64,000 nucleotides of DNA from Pyrus communis (Eukaryota > Streptophyta > Magnoliopsida > Rosales > Rosaceae), in contig NC_084807.1 in NCBI RefSeq assembly GCF_963583255.1, forward strand, positions 16,453,072 through 16,517,071, read 5' to 3'. This document shows, piece after piece, positions 10,568-21,820 of this stretch. Positions within the stretch are counted from its first letter, which is position 1. Every line of letters begins with the position of its first letter. The notes beneath the pieces were generated by a model, which saw nothing but the letters and a program-made list of their open reading frames with translations, made no database searches and had not been told where the DNA came from. The position numbers were made by a program, and so were the translations under genes.

Positions 10568-10725
10568 AGTAATACGATCTAGTGGTATTCCTCTTCACTT
10601 GTAAGTGAGAAGTCTTAGGTTTGATTCTCGCCAAAGACGAATTTGAACCACATTATTGCTAGTACATTGTGAGGTTTAGTCCAGTTCTCCCCCCTAGTCT
10701 AGCTTTATCTGATAAAAATAGAAAC
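10568..10725 (+). mobile_element. tRNA-derived SINE
   Basis: A-box-like ATCTAGTGGTAT (near 10577) and B-box-like GGTTTGATTCTC (near 10618) are spaced about 35 bases apart, as in a pol III promoter. The downstream body (GAATTTGAACCACATTATTG) and a short A-rich end fit a plant SINE. It is too diverged for a functional tRNA and I see no cloverleaf. Confidence 0.7.
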
Positions 10726-10975
10726 TCGTCGGGTGAAACAAAGTTTGTCCGCTGAATACAGTCGTCACACAGTAGTGCGGTGACATTTTTGACCCATCGA
10801 AATTATCTTGACTGACCAAGAGATTTCGTCACCTCGCACTAAATAAATAGTATTAAAAATTTGGCCCAACGAAAATGTCGCTAGGTAACTTTTTAAAACC
10901 AAAATAAAAATATAGTAAAAAGTATGCTTTACGAAATTATTTGTCGGGCTAACCTTTTCCATTTCTTTTAAAAAT

Positions 10976-11123
10976 GGGGTATGCTATCCACACACCTCTT
11001 TTTACTTCTCACACACTTCTTGTTAATTTCTGTTCGTTGATCTTCTTCAATTCATCTGATCCGACGGTCAAAAACCAAAAAGGTGTGGGAGAAGTAAAAA
11101 TGGGTGTGTGGATATCACACCCC
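10976..11123. mobile_element. MITE, 148 bp, with long terminal inverted repeats
   Basis: The left end is GGGGTATGCTATCCACACAC. The reverse complement of the right end is GGGGTGTGATATCCACACAC. The similarity continues through TTTTTACTTCTC about 40 bases in. Flanks are TTTAAAAAT and TTAAAAAAT, a possible 9-bp duplication with one mismatch in A/T-rich sequence. It is too short to encode protein. Confidence 0.8.
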
Positions 11124-11232
11124 TTAAAAAATTTGTTTTCAAAACAATATTTATAGTAAATAATTTATTTAATTCTAATTATATTATTTTAAAACGCTAA
11201 AGTTAATGACAACTTTAAAAAGTTAATTAATT

Positions 11233-11400
11233 GGGTAAATTACATTTTACCAGTTTAGGCTTAAGGTCTATTGCAACCTTATACATCATCTTCAAAAAAA
11301 TTCACTTCCATACCTCACGTACTATTTTATTTCAATATAAATACCTCCATTACATTTTTCATTCATTAGTTCGTTAAGAAATGATGTGGCAGTAGTGGAC
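11233..11400 (+). repeat. Dispersed repeat, right member of an inverted pair
   Basis: Reverse-complement partner of 10230-10390; it begins GGGTAAATTACATTTTACC. Confidence 0.65.
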
Positions 11401-12110
11401 CCTATTACACGTCAGCCCACTTCCTCCAAAACTTGGACACATAGATATCCATCTGCCACGTCAAATGGGTTTAAAGAGTTGCAGAAGGTTCTGGAAAGGG
11501 ATAATAACAGCTTCGGGGATCTCAACATGTCGACGGTGAGGATCCTCGATAGACTTGTTAGATCCGTTCTCGGCAACCCACTTTTGTTGCACCTCACCTA
11601 GGCTCTCCAAGCCTAAGCAAATTGTCTTCCTGCATCATGCCTACCTTTTCGTCCCTTCCGCTGGGTAGATCTAGGATTTCAAAATTTTGAATTTCTAGGT
11701 TGGAATTAAAATACCAGATAGGTGTAAAGGAGTTTCTACACCGGAGTAAGAGTGAAGGGCGGAGCAGCAACTACAAGGGTGATGAATCGACTCCGAGGTT
11801 GTCGCCGGTGAGGAACTCTCAGAGGACACTAACCAATCTCATCTTGCATTTCCTAACGAATTGGGATCTAATTGAGATTCCCGTGTCCATCAACAAACCC
11901 TTCATATCGGTGATGAACACCACGTCCGCCGGATCTATAAATTGTGTTGAGCACCTTGAAGGCCTGATCCTCGTTGAAAGGCTTGGTCTGTGTGGGTTGC
12001 AAAAGACGAGGATTGGCTGGGATGATGCCAATATAGAGTGATGTTGGAATCAAGCGAAGTGGAATTTGGGTGAATGCGGTTGGGGATTGGTAAGACATGG
12101 GTTTTAGGGT
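11401..12110. other. Low-copy-looking sequence with short ORFs, no recognised gene
   Basis: Less A/T-rich than its surroundings, with open stretches on both strands (a 113-codon plus frame at 11700-12041 and a 76-codon minus frame at 11868-12098, MSYQSPTAF...). I recognise no domain in either. It could be a broken host gene, or the internal part of the retroelement whose polypurine tract follows. Confidence 0.35.
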
Positions 12111-12200
12111 TTTTTTTTTTAACTTTTCTTTACTTAATTATTTAGTATTTAATATTTTGATTAAATTATTTTGTTTTGCTCGAGGACTAGCAAAAGTTAA

Positions 12201-12213
12201 GTGTGGGGGAATT
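12201..12213 (+). promoter_or_regulatory. Polypurine tract before the truncated LTR
   Basis: GTGTGGGGGAATT directly precedes TGACGGGACC, the usual order of polypurine tract and 3' LTR start. The preceding GCTCGAGGACTAGCA is the kind of 3' internal sequence seen in gypsy elements. Confidence 0.7.
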
Positions 12214-13089
12214 TGACGGGACCATACTTATGTGACTTTGTTATCTTATTTCTTTGCATTTACTTAGTTGATTTCCATTTATTATAGTAATTTAAGTTAT
12301 TTTTGTTTGATTGTAGGTTCAATTGGTAAAGTTGACAATTAGATATCAAATGGAGCAATTTGGAGAAATTTTGGACTTGGATTGGATATCATATGGGCTG
12401 GACGTTTTTGGTGTTTAAAAGGTGTTAAACATGTGCTAAAATCTGGAGAAATTAAAGTTGAGGCTTGGAAGACAAGGAATTAAACAAGAAAGAGGAATCT
12501 TACTTGGAGTGAAACATTATCTTATTATATCTTATTATATCTTATCTTATCTTATCTCCAGCTGCAAGGAAGAATCGTAATCACATTCCAACACTCTTCA
12601 ACTCTTTCTTAGAGTCCTAAAATAATTCAAAACGTTAGAGAAGTGTGCCGAGCCTACCATTCATCCATTGAAGCTGCTAGAATTTTTCAGAGTTATTCTA
12701 TCTTTGTTTTAAGTTTCAATGTTTATTTTAGATTGCTTTTCAGTTATGATGAACATCTGTAACTAAGTTTCTTTTTAGCTAAAGGTGAATTCGAAGCCAT
12801 GATCATATGTTTTATATAAATTCATTACATCTATTTATTCTTTCATAAAATAAAACATGAATGCGATTTATTTACTTATGTGCTTTATAGAAAACTTATT
12901 CTTGTATGTTTATTACGGGTGCGCATTTAGTTTGCATGCAGGGATTTGATGCTAGAATATAAGGGAATTTCCTAATCGTTATGAACTTATATTTGTAAGT
13001 AGTAAAAGTCACTAGTCATGATTGAGTTAAGTAAATTCTTGGCAAGATTATCATGCTTTTCATAGTTACAAATGGTTCGTCAATGCTTA
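12214..13089 (+). mobile_element. Truncated 3' LTR of a gypsy element
   Basis: It starts TGACGGGACC after the polypurine tract. Its downstream part (AAATTCTTGGCAAGATTATC and onward to AATGCTTAT) aligns with the reverse complement of the solo LTR at 23188-25403, so the two are related families. A TTATATC/TTATC microsatellite lies at about 12520-12557. The LTR is cut off at about 13090, where the CACTA subterminal array starts, and I do not find its continuation after 19045. Confidence 0.65.
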
Positions 13090-13506
13090 TACAAAAAACA
13101 CTTTGCGCAATGCAGGTCCTTCGTCGTGCAAAGTAAAACAAATGTCACCAAAAATTAGCCCAACGAACCTACGTCGCACACCAACCATCAACCCAAGGTA
13201 GTGACAGTAGGGTTTGCGTGACAAAGAATTGACCTACGTCGCGCAAAACTACTTTGTGCGATGTAGGTCCATATGTCGCGCAAAACTACTTTGTGCGACG
13301 TAGGTCACTTCTTCATCGAGCAAACCCTTTTTTTTGGGGCAAAATTTTTTTTTTATTTAATTTTTAATAAATATTGTAATTAAATTCTAAACAATAATTA
13401 ATAAACCAAGAAAAAGTATTTAATTATAAAATATATGAAAATGTACATACAATATGTCCGAACAAAAAGGAAAAAACTACAAGTCTTCTAAGTTTAATAC
13501 ATCATG

Positions 13507-13954
13507 CTACTGGGCATCGGCTGGGCAAAATGGCTGGGAAGTCGAAGGTGGAGCAAGATCAGGTGCTGGCATCGGGATTTAGAGGCCGGACATATTTAAG
13601 GCCCGTACAATCATACTCATCTTCTCGTTCTGGGCCCTTATCTACTCGCCCTAGGCTCTCATTTGCTCGCCTTGGGCCGTAAGCTAACTTTTTAGGGTTG
13701 TCACTTTTTCCTTTAGGGCATCGACTTCTCTTGTGGATGATTTGGAAGATAAGGCACCCGTCTCACGAACCCCCCCTTCCCCCATACACCGAACAACCTT
13801 GCCATGACAATGACCGAACTTCTGATCTAGGACCTCAGTCACGATCTGAAGACCTACATCCTCGGGTACAGTGGCATCCTTGATCGGGGTCTCTTGGGGA
13901 AGTTGCGAAGTTTCTTCTTGGAGAACAGTAGTGCACTTTTCCACCATAGAACAA
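13507..13954 (-). pseudogene. TnpA-like last exon (Ptta/En/Spm transposase family), broken
   Basis: The minus-strand translation from about 13954 (MVEKCTTVLQEETSQLPQET) matches the last exon of the TnpA-like gene at 45797-46276 along its length, down to the terminal ADAQ stop at 13507-13509 (TDTQ-type end in the other copy). A stop after the ...EKVTTLKS segment (13684) and further stops in the following GEQMRA-like part break it. No upstream exons of the gene are recognisable in 14030-16400. Confidence 0.75.
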
Positions 13955-14029
13955 AGAAGAAGCAATGGTTGAATACATCGCAAAGGTGAAGCAGCTGCAA
14001 CAACAAGAAGTAGCCTCCACATAGATCAT

Positions 14030-16400
14030 ACAACATTAATGGAGTTTTATATCTATATCTTAAAAATTTCCAAAGTTTTTCAAACTTTCAAGAAGAAAAC
14101 ACATACCAGAATGTAATAAATCAATAATTTTCAATTTCCACAGCTTTTGCTTTTATAATTAAGCCATGATTTAAAGGTGTTACACTTCAAATGCTTGTGT
14201 AGTCATCCTCTCAAGATTAAGGAATGGAATGCATAGGAATAAAAGTATTAAGCGAGAAAGCATGTAACCTAACTAAATCAGGACGGCTATTGAATTGTCT
14301 CGAAAATTACAGCCCAATATCAAAGTGAGAACAAACATCTAGTTTATTTTCATTACCAACAAACACACCATGTTTAATCAAGTGAAATGTTCATCTGACT
14401 GTAAATGTGGACAAGGAAATGCTCAACTGATAAAACAAAATGGAATTTGGGGTATGCCTATGTGTATCCAGCAGCTAAACATTTTCTATACATGTCCTCC
14501 AAGCATTTGAGTCAAATACTATAAATTCTAACAAGAAAATGACACATATAATATTCTATTTAGAAAGAAAAAAAATTGAGGACATTCAAAGAAGAAAATA
14601 GTGAAGGAATAGAACCAAGTCCTCCAGCAATATGCTAACCTGGGTCAATACCTGCTGGCTGGCTGGGAATTGAAAATCTATGCCGAAATAGCTTCAAACT
14701 GCAAACAAGAAACAATAATGAAATTCTTAAACCCTGAAATTCAACCCATTTCTTTCCTAATAATTTATCCCAAATAAAAACCCTGATTCAATCCCCATTT
14801 CAAAATTAAAACCCTAATTCCCATTCACAAATTTTTATACCCTGAAATTCATCTCAGGCCCTAGTAATTTATCCCAATTTAAAACCCTAAATTCTAAAAT
14901 TCATCTCAATTCACAAACAAAATCCTTAATTTCACAATTTCATAATTTGTAATTAGACTTGCTTTCAAGGAGAGAGACGAGCATGACGAAAGGGTGGTAG
15001 CTGAGAAAAAAATGGTGCAAACAAAAGCATTTTAGGAGTAGTGTGATGAGAAAAAACAAATGATGCAAACAAAAGCATCCAATCCCCTAATAGAATGACA
15101 CCTCAATAGCTGGAACCTCAATAATTGGAACACACCTCACTACTAGCAAAGTAGTTGAAAGATGATTTACCAATACCAGAAAAATATTATGCATAAGTAC
15201 AAAATTCATAACCCGAACAATCACGAAACCTAGCAATGTAATGTAGGAAGAAAATATAACAAAATGTCACATAATTGGATATGAAGCACGAGGATGGATT
15301 AGTCAGAGATAAAACAACGATTGGAATAAATATTTTCATCATAAAATTGAAATTCTGGAAAGCCCTTTCCAATTACAACATCAAAACTTCCAACTAAAAC
15401 CCAATTCTTCTTCTTCTTCTCCTTCATTCTCCCCCCCCCCCCCCTCTTCTAGCAAAACCCTCCCAAATCCTACAAACAATTTGAACCCTTCATTTGAATT
15501 GCATTGATACATTGCTTAAAATTCACAAATTTGTAGAAACCCTTATTCTTCTTCTTGTTCCAACCACCCAAAGCTTGTTATCGCAACATATAAACCGCCG
15601 ATACTCAAACAAGGGAAGAAAACGAAAAAGGTTCTTTTTTATGCACTGTAGCACTAGATAGCTCCAATTACGTCCCAAAGATTGTGAAAGACATTCGGAG
15701 ATATGGTGCTTATAAATGCTTTACTACATTCAGCCCTATACCAAACAATTATAGTGTTCAACTCTGCTGTCAATGTAACTTTTTTCGCACAAGCATAAAA
15801 CGTTTTACCAGCTGCTAAACCAATTCTACACGCATACTTGTTGATGTTTTCGGGGCATTGTTCAAATTAATCTCAAACAATTTATCAAGGAACAAATAGC
15901 ATAAAAATCCCCAAATTAACAATTCACAAAAAATATTGTATTGTCCGTACCATCTGAGATAACAACATTTCCTACAACACTGAAAGCCCGACTGCATTTA
16001 GAACATCAAAGACTATAATTTGTTGCCTTTCCAAACCCCAATTAAATTACACAAATTCAATTAACTTGAATTTTTAATTTGGATGTGGGAACATCTGAAT
16101 GCATAAACCTTTTGCAAGTAAAAGGAAAATGCCAGAATCTTAGTTCCCATCTTCTTATCGGCAACGTACAACACTAACTACGCTATCGAAACAAGTGAAT
16201 CTTGCCTTTCCTATCACCCAATCGTTTAAAAACCCAAATCAACACAAAAAATTCAGAAATTATGTATAAACAAAAAAAAGGCTTAGAGTGTAAAGTTGGC
16301 ATCAACAAGCCCGAAAAGCGGAGTTCTCCAAACATCAAAACATCACAGGCCAATTTCAAAACGATATGACAAAATCAAAGTGACACCATCAAGCAATTTC
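14030..16400. other. CACTA no. 1 interior, no gene recognised
   Basis: A/T-rich sequence. About 14720-14940 has degenerate repeats of an ACCCTGAAATTCA...AATTTATCCCAA unit and of AAAACCCTAATTC. A C14 run lies near 15431-15445. Where the related element no. 2 has five upstream TnpA exons, I see none here, so this part was replaced or is unalignable by eye. Confidence 0.5.
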
Positions 16401-16474
16401 CAATAATTGTGGCGTCGTGCAAAAAGGTTTTGCACTACGATTCCATTGTGACGTCGCGCAAGCTATATTTTCCT

Positions 16475-18950
16475 TAGTGTTAGTAAATCTATCATTTTGA
16501 TGGGAAACGCATTGTACGAAACTAGTTTCAACGATCCAACCTTCAACTTGTTTGTATATGCTTCGAGATTGCATACGCCGAAAATCGCAAAAAACAAACA
16601 TTCAGATATTAAGTAATGGTACAAACCTTTTCGATGGCTATAAACGAAAAATCACGATTTAACGGTTATTTTAACTCCGATTTTGATGATTTTTTACAAC
16701 TACACTCCTTGATCCTATATGAATACAATAAACTAATTTGATCGTCAATTTAAAATATTTACACAAGTGGATACCACAAAATCTTATGTTACACTTAATG
16801 AAAGGATAAATAAACTCCAAGTGTTAATGAATCTATTGTTTTGATGGGATACACATTGTACGAAACTAGTTTGAACGATCCAACCGTCAAACTTGTTTGT
16901 ATATGCTTCAAGATCACATACGCCAAAAATCGCAAAAAAAAAAAAAAAACATTCAGAGATTATGTAACGGGACAAACCTTTTCGACGGTTATAAACAAAA
17001 AATTACCATTTAACGGTAGTTTTAACTCTGATTTTGATGAGTTTTTACAGCTACATTCCCTGATCCTATATGAATATAATGAACTAATTCGATCGTCAAT
17101 TTAAAATATTTACAATAATGGTTATCACAAAATCTTATGTTATACTTAATGAAAGTATAAATAAACCCAAAGTATTAGTGAATCTATTGTTTTGATGGGA
17201 TACAAATTGTACGAAACTAGTTTCAATGATTCAACCGTCAACCTTGTTTGTACATGCTTCAAGATCGCATACGCCAAAAATCACAAAAAAAAAACATTCG
17301 GATATCAAGTAATGGGACAAACCTTTTTTACAACGATAAACGAAAAATCATGATTTAACGGTTATTTTAACTCCGATTTTTATGATTTTTTTTACAGCTA
17401 TACTCCTTAACCCTATATGAATACAATGAACTAATTTGATCATCAATTTAAAATATTTACACAAGTGGATACCACAAAAGAAAAGCAAAATGGGCCAAAA
17501 AAAAAAAAACAAAAACACTTTGTGCGATGTAGGTACACCTGCGTCGCGCTTTTGCGCAATGCAAGTGCACCTACATCGCGCAAAGAGTTTTTTTTTTTTT
17601 TTTTTTGCTTATGAACTAATTCGATCATCGATTTAAAACATTTACACAAGTGGATACCACAAAATCTTATGTTATACTTAATGAAAGTATAAATAAACTC
17701 CCAGTGTTAGTGAATCTATTGCTCTGATGAGATACGGATTGTACGAAACTAGTTTCAACGATCGAACCATGAAACTTGTTTGTATATGTTTCGAGATCGC
17801 ATACGCCAAAAATCACAAAAAACAAACATTCATATATCAAGTAATAGGACAAACCTTTTCGTCAACGATAAACGTAAAATCACAATTTAACGGTTATTTT
17901 AACTTTGATTTTTATGATTTTTTATAGCTACACTCCTTAACCCTATATGAATATAATGAACTAATTTGATTGTCAATTTAAAACATTTACACAAGTGGAT
18001 ACCACAAAAGAAAAGAAAAAGGAGCTCAAAAAAAAAAAAAAAAGAAAAAAAAATGAGACTTTGCACGAAGTAGGTCTTCATCGCACAAAGCTGTTTTGCG
18101 CAACGCAGGTGCACCTACGTCGTGCAAAGTCTCTTATTTATTTATTTATTATTATTATTTTTTTGGCTTATGAACTAATTCAATTGTCGATTAAAAATAT
18201 TTACACAAGTGGATACCACAAAATCTTATGTTATACTTAATGAAAGTATAAATAAACTCCAAGTGTTAGTAAATCTATTGTTTTGATGGGATACGCATTG
18301 TACGAAACTAGTTTCAACGATCCAACCGTCAAACTTGTTTGTATATGATTTGAGATCGCATACGCCAAAAATCGCAAAAAACAAACATTCAGATATCAAG
18401 TAACGGGACAAACCTTTTCAACGGCAAAAAATGAAAAATCACAATTTAACGGTTATTTTAACTTCGATTTTTATGATTTTTTATAGCTACACTCCTTGAT
18501 CCTATATGAATACAATGAACTAATTCGATCGTCAATTTAAAATATTTACACTAGTAGACATCACAAAATCTTATGTTATATTTAAGGAAATTATAAATAA
18601 ACTCAATGTATTAGTGAATCTATTGTTTTGATAGAATACACATTGTACGAAACTAATTTCAACAATCCAACCGTCAAACTTGTTTGTATATGCTTAGAGA
18701 TCGCATATGCTAAAAATCACAAAAAATAAATATTCAGAGATTATGTAATGGGACAAACATTTTTTATGGTTATAAATGAAAAATCACGATTTAACGGTAA
18801 TTTTGACTCCGATTTTGATGATTTTTTACAGCTACACTCCTTGATTCTATATGAATACAATGAACTAATTCGATCGTCAATTTAAAACATTTACACAAGT
18901 GGATACCACAAAAGAAAAGCAAAGGGGCAAAAAAAAAAAAAGAAAAAAAA
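16475..18950 (-). repeat. Six ~347-bp tandem repeats in CACTA no. 1
   Basis: Units begin near 16475, 16825, 17174, 17705, 18264 and 18608. Each contains ACGAAACTAGTTTCAACGAT, CGCATACGCCAAAAATC, AACCTTTTCGACGG, ATTTAACGGTTATTTTAACT and GTGGATACCACAAAA. The first three and the last two step by ~345-350 bases. The steps of about 531 and 559 are longer because GCGC arrays are interposed. The same unit occurs inverted in CACTA no. 2 and once in no. 3. Confidence 0.88.
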
Positions 18951-19713
18951 AAAACACTTTTCGCAACGTAGGTACACTTGTGTTGCGCAAAACAACTTTG
19001 CACAACGCAAGTGCACCTACATTGCACAAAGTGTTTTTTTTTTAGAGTTTATTATTTCATTATGGTGTAAAGGTTGCATACATCTAAAGGTGTAGTTAAA
19101 GGTCACAGACATCCAGACCAGGCAATTTCTGACACGACACGAAAATAACAAGTTTCAGATCAGCACGATAACTAATCGGGTCATTATCGAGTGACCCGTT
19201 AATAACAGGTTTTTAACGGGTATACATGCGGGTAACACGTGGGTAACCCGTTAAGAAAAAAATTATTTTGATAATTTTAAAGTTTAATTACTAAATGATT
19301 TATTATAAAATACAATAGCCATATTAATATATACAATATATTCTATATTAATTATGTATTTTTGTATTTTTATTCTATATAAGTTAAAAAAAAAAGTTTT
19401 AGTCATTATTTATTTTTATTATGAGAGTTCCTTATTATCATTACTAGGATAAATTTTACTTAACATGTTGTTGTCCAAAATTAAAATAAACTAGTATAGT
19501 ATTTGTATAGGCAAGAACTAAGAAGACATACATACAAGTCTGAAAAATATGAAAGAATATATAAACACTTGTGATTCATCATTATTCATCCACGAGTAGA
19601 TAATGGTTACACTTACATTACTGTTTAGATTTTTAAAATGCTCCAAACCCTCATGAATAATGTTTTTTATTTGTGGAAAAAATTAATAATAATTATTGTA
19701 GAAGTGTAAAAAA

Positions 19714-21224
19714 TGTCACATCCCCACCCGGGCTCCACCACATTCCAGGCTCGACTCCGCCATAACACGATATTGTCTGCTTTAGGCCTCGACCACGCCT
19801 TAACGATTTTGTTTTTGGGAACTTACGCGAGCAAAACTTCCTAGTGGGTCACCCATCCTGGGAATGTTCTGGCCCCTTTCTCACTTAACTTCGGAGTTCT
19901 TACGGAACCCGAAACCACTAAGCTCCCAAAATGCCTCGTGCTATATGGAGGCGGGTATGTACATATAAGGCATAAAGGATCCTCTTCCCTGGGCGATGTG
20001 GGATCTAACAATCCACCCCCTTAGGGGCCCGATATCCTCGTCGGCACACTTCCAGCCAGGGATTGGCTATGATACCAAATTGTCACATCTCGACTCCATC
20101 GTAACACGATATTGTCCGCTTTGGGCCCCGACCACAACCTCACGGTTCTATTTATGGGAACTTACATGAGAACTTCCCAGTGGGTCACCCATTATAAGAT
20201 TGCTCTCGTGCGAACTCGCTTAACTTTAGAGTTCCGATGAACTCCGAAGCCAGTGAGCTCCCAAAAGGCCTCGTGCTATAAGGAGGTGGGCATGTACATA
20301 TAAGGCATAGAGGATCCTCACCCCTGCGCGATGTGGGATCTAACAATCCACCCTCTTTAGGGCCCCGACGTCATCGTTAGCACATTTTCGGCCAAGGAGT
20401 GGCTCTGATACCAAATTGTCACATCATGACCCGGACTTCACCATATTCCAGGCTTGACTCCGCCATAGCACGATATTGTCCACTTTAAACCCCGACCATG
20501 CTCTCACGGTTTTATTTTTGGGAACTCACGTGAGCAGAACTTCTTAATGGGGCACCTATCCTGGGAATGTTCTGGCCCCTTTCTCGCTTAACTTCAGAGT
20601 TCTTACATTACCCGAAGCCAATGAGCTCCCAAAAGACCTCGTGCTATATGGAGGTGGGCATGTATGTCACATCCCGGCCCGGGAGGGATCACTTCCCGGG
20701 CCCGCTCCACCACCGTAGCACGATATTGTCCGCTTTGGGCTTACCATTCCTTCTCGGTTTTGTTTTTGGGAACTCACGAGCAACTTCGCAGTGGGTCACC
20801 TATCATGGGATTACTCTAGCCCCCTTCTCGCTTAACTTCGGAGTTCCTACGGAACCCGAAGCCAGTGAGCTCCCAAAAGGCCTTGTGCTAGGTAGGGATG
20901 AGAATATACATTTAAGGATCACTCCCCTGGGCAATGTGGGATGTCACAATCCACCCTCCTTAGGGGTCCGACGTCCTCGTCGGCACACCACGGCCAGGTT
21001 AGGCTCTGATACCAATTTGTCGCATCCTGGCCCGAGGTAGATTACTTCCCGGGCCCGCTCCACCACCGTAGCTCGATATTATCCGCTTTGGGCTCCCAAA
21101 AGGCCTCGTACTAGGTAGGGACAAGAATATACATTTAAGGATCACTCCCTTGAGCAATGTGGGATGTCACAATGTCATATAAGGCATATAGGATCATTTC
21201 CTCTAGGTGATGTGGGATCTAACA
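19714..21224 (-). mobile_element. Cassandra TRIM array: three LTRs, two internal domains, minus strand
   Basis: LTRs lie at 19714-20010, 20081-20345 and 20417-20664 plus 21172-21224, separated by ~70-bp internal domains. Read on the minus strand, each internal domain begins TTTGGTATCAGAGCC-like, a primer site for initiator tRNA-Met. Each LTR carries a 5S rRNA-like segment (TCACCCATC, CTTAACTT.GGAGTTC on the plus strand). 5S-containing LTRs define the Cassandra TRIM family, which has no genes and depends on other elements. The LTR-internal-LTR-internal-LTR form implies unequal recombination. A-tracts flank both ends (AAAAA), compatible with a duplication but not diagnostic. Confidence 0.88.
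20665..21171 (-). mobile_element. Second Cassandra TRIM nested in a Cassandra LTR
   Basis: LTRs are at 20665-20948 and 21018-21171, with the internal domain between. The element interrupts the third LTR of the older array; the flanks are ATGTA (20660-20664) and ATGTC (21172-21176), a 5-bp duplication with one change. The uninterrupted sister LTRs read GCATGTACATATAAGG at this place, which confirms the insertion site. The right-hand LTR is only 154 bp, having lost its 5S-like middle. Confidence 0.88.
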
Positions 21225-21239
21225 AAAAATGTAATAATA

Positions 21240-21820
21240 ATAAAATAAAAAAAATACAATCACTCATAGTGACAAGCTTTACAACTTTCATGAAGGGATC
21301 AGTTTTGAAATCCAACAATATAATCCATAAACCTTAAATTTATATTTAACCGTCAATTGTCATTTACGCTTTATTCTTCTTACTGAATTTCATTTTTAAA
21401 ATTTTCTTTTTTTGAAAACTTGATCATCTGGTGGATGTAAAAAGATGAACGGTTCAGATCTTTGATATCACGTTTCGATATTTATGATTAACTTAAATAT
21501 GAGTCGATGTCATATAGCTTGTAGAAACTTTATAAACATCAAGCAATATTTTCACTAACTGTAAAACTCTGAATATAATATCAACGATCCAAACCGTTCG
21601 TCTTCCTGCATCCTCTAATAGATCATGTTTTCAAAAAAAGAAAATCTGAAAAAAAAAAAAAAATTTGATGAGAACAATGAAGCGTAAATGTAAACAACAA
21701 TTAACAGTTAAATTTTGATCTATGATTTATTTGATTATAGTGGCGAATTTAGAAATTAAGCTCTTCATGAAAGTTGTAAAGTTTGTCATTACGAGCGTTT
21801 ATATATTTTTTACAGTTCTA
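21240..21820. repeat. Large inverted repeat, arms ~270 bp
   Basis: TTTACAACTTTCATGAAG near 21278 recurs inverted near 21770. TGAAAACTTGATCATCT-like and GAACGGTT...GATC..TGATAT words occur in both arms, with a centre near 21531. The left arm appears to continue beyond the Cassandra cluster to about 19690 (TGTAGAAGTGTAAAAAA), meaning Cassandra inserted into the arm. Confidence 0.75.

Larger units (their letters stand above)
13090..19045 (-). mobile_element. CACTA (En/Spm) element no. 1, eroded, minus strand
   Basis: Both ends carry arrays of the GCGCGACG motif seen in the two better CACTA copies (13090-13330 on the left; 16410-16460, 17515-17600, 18055-18135 and 18950-19035 on the right). The terminal CACTA itself is missing or mutated at both ends, so the borders are approximate and no target duplication can be read. 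It keeps the last exon of a TnpA-like gene on the minus strand and six ~347-bp tandem repeats near its 5' (right) end. Many array sites have decayed to TGCACAA and similar forms, which suggests an old copy. Confidence 0.75.

Noticed and set aside
10568..10650. A functional tRNA gene
   Set aside because: A/B boxes are present but no cloverleaf or CCA-compatible acceptor stem can be drawn; it fits a SINE better.
19040..19045. Target duplication for CACTA no. 1
   Set aside because: Both termini are eroded, so any 3-bp match would be chance.
20567..21040. 157-codon plus-strand ORF
   Set aside because: It lies entirely within Cassandra LTR and internal sequence; codons follow the 5S-like repeat and no domain is present.
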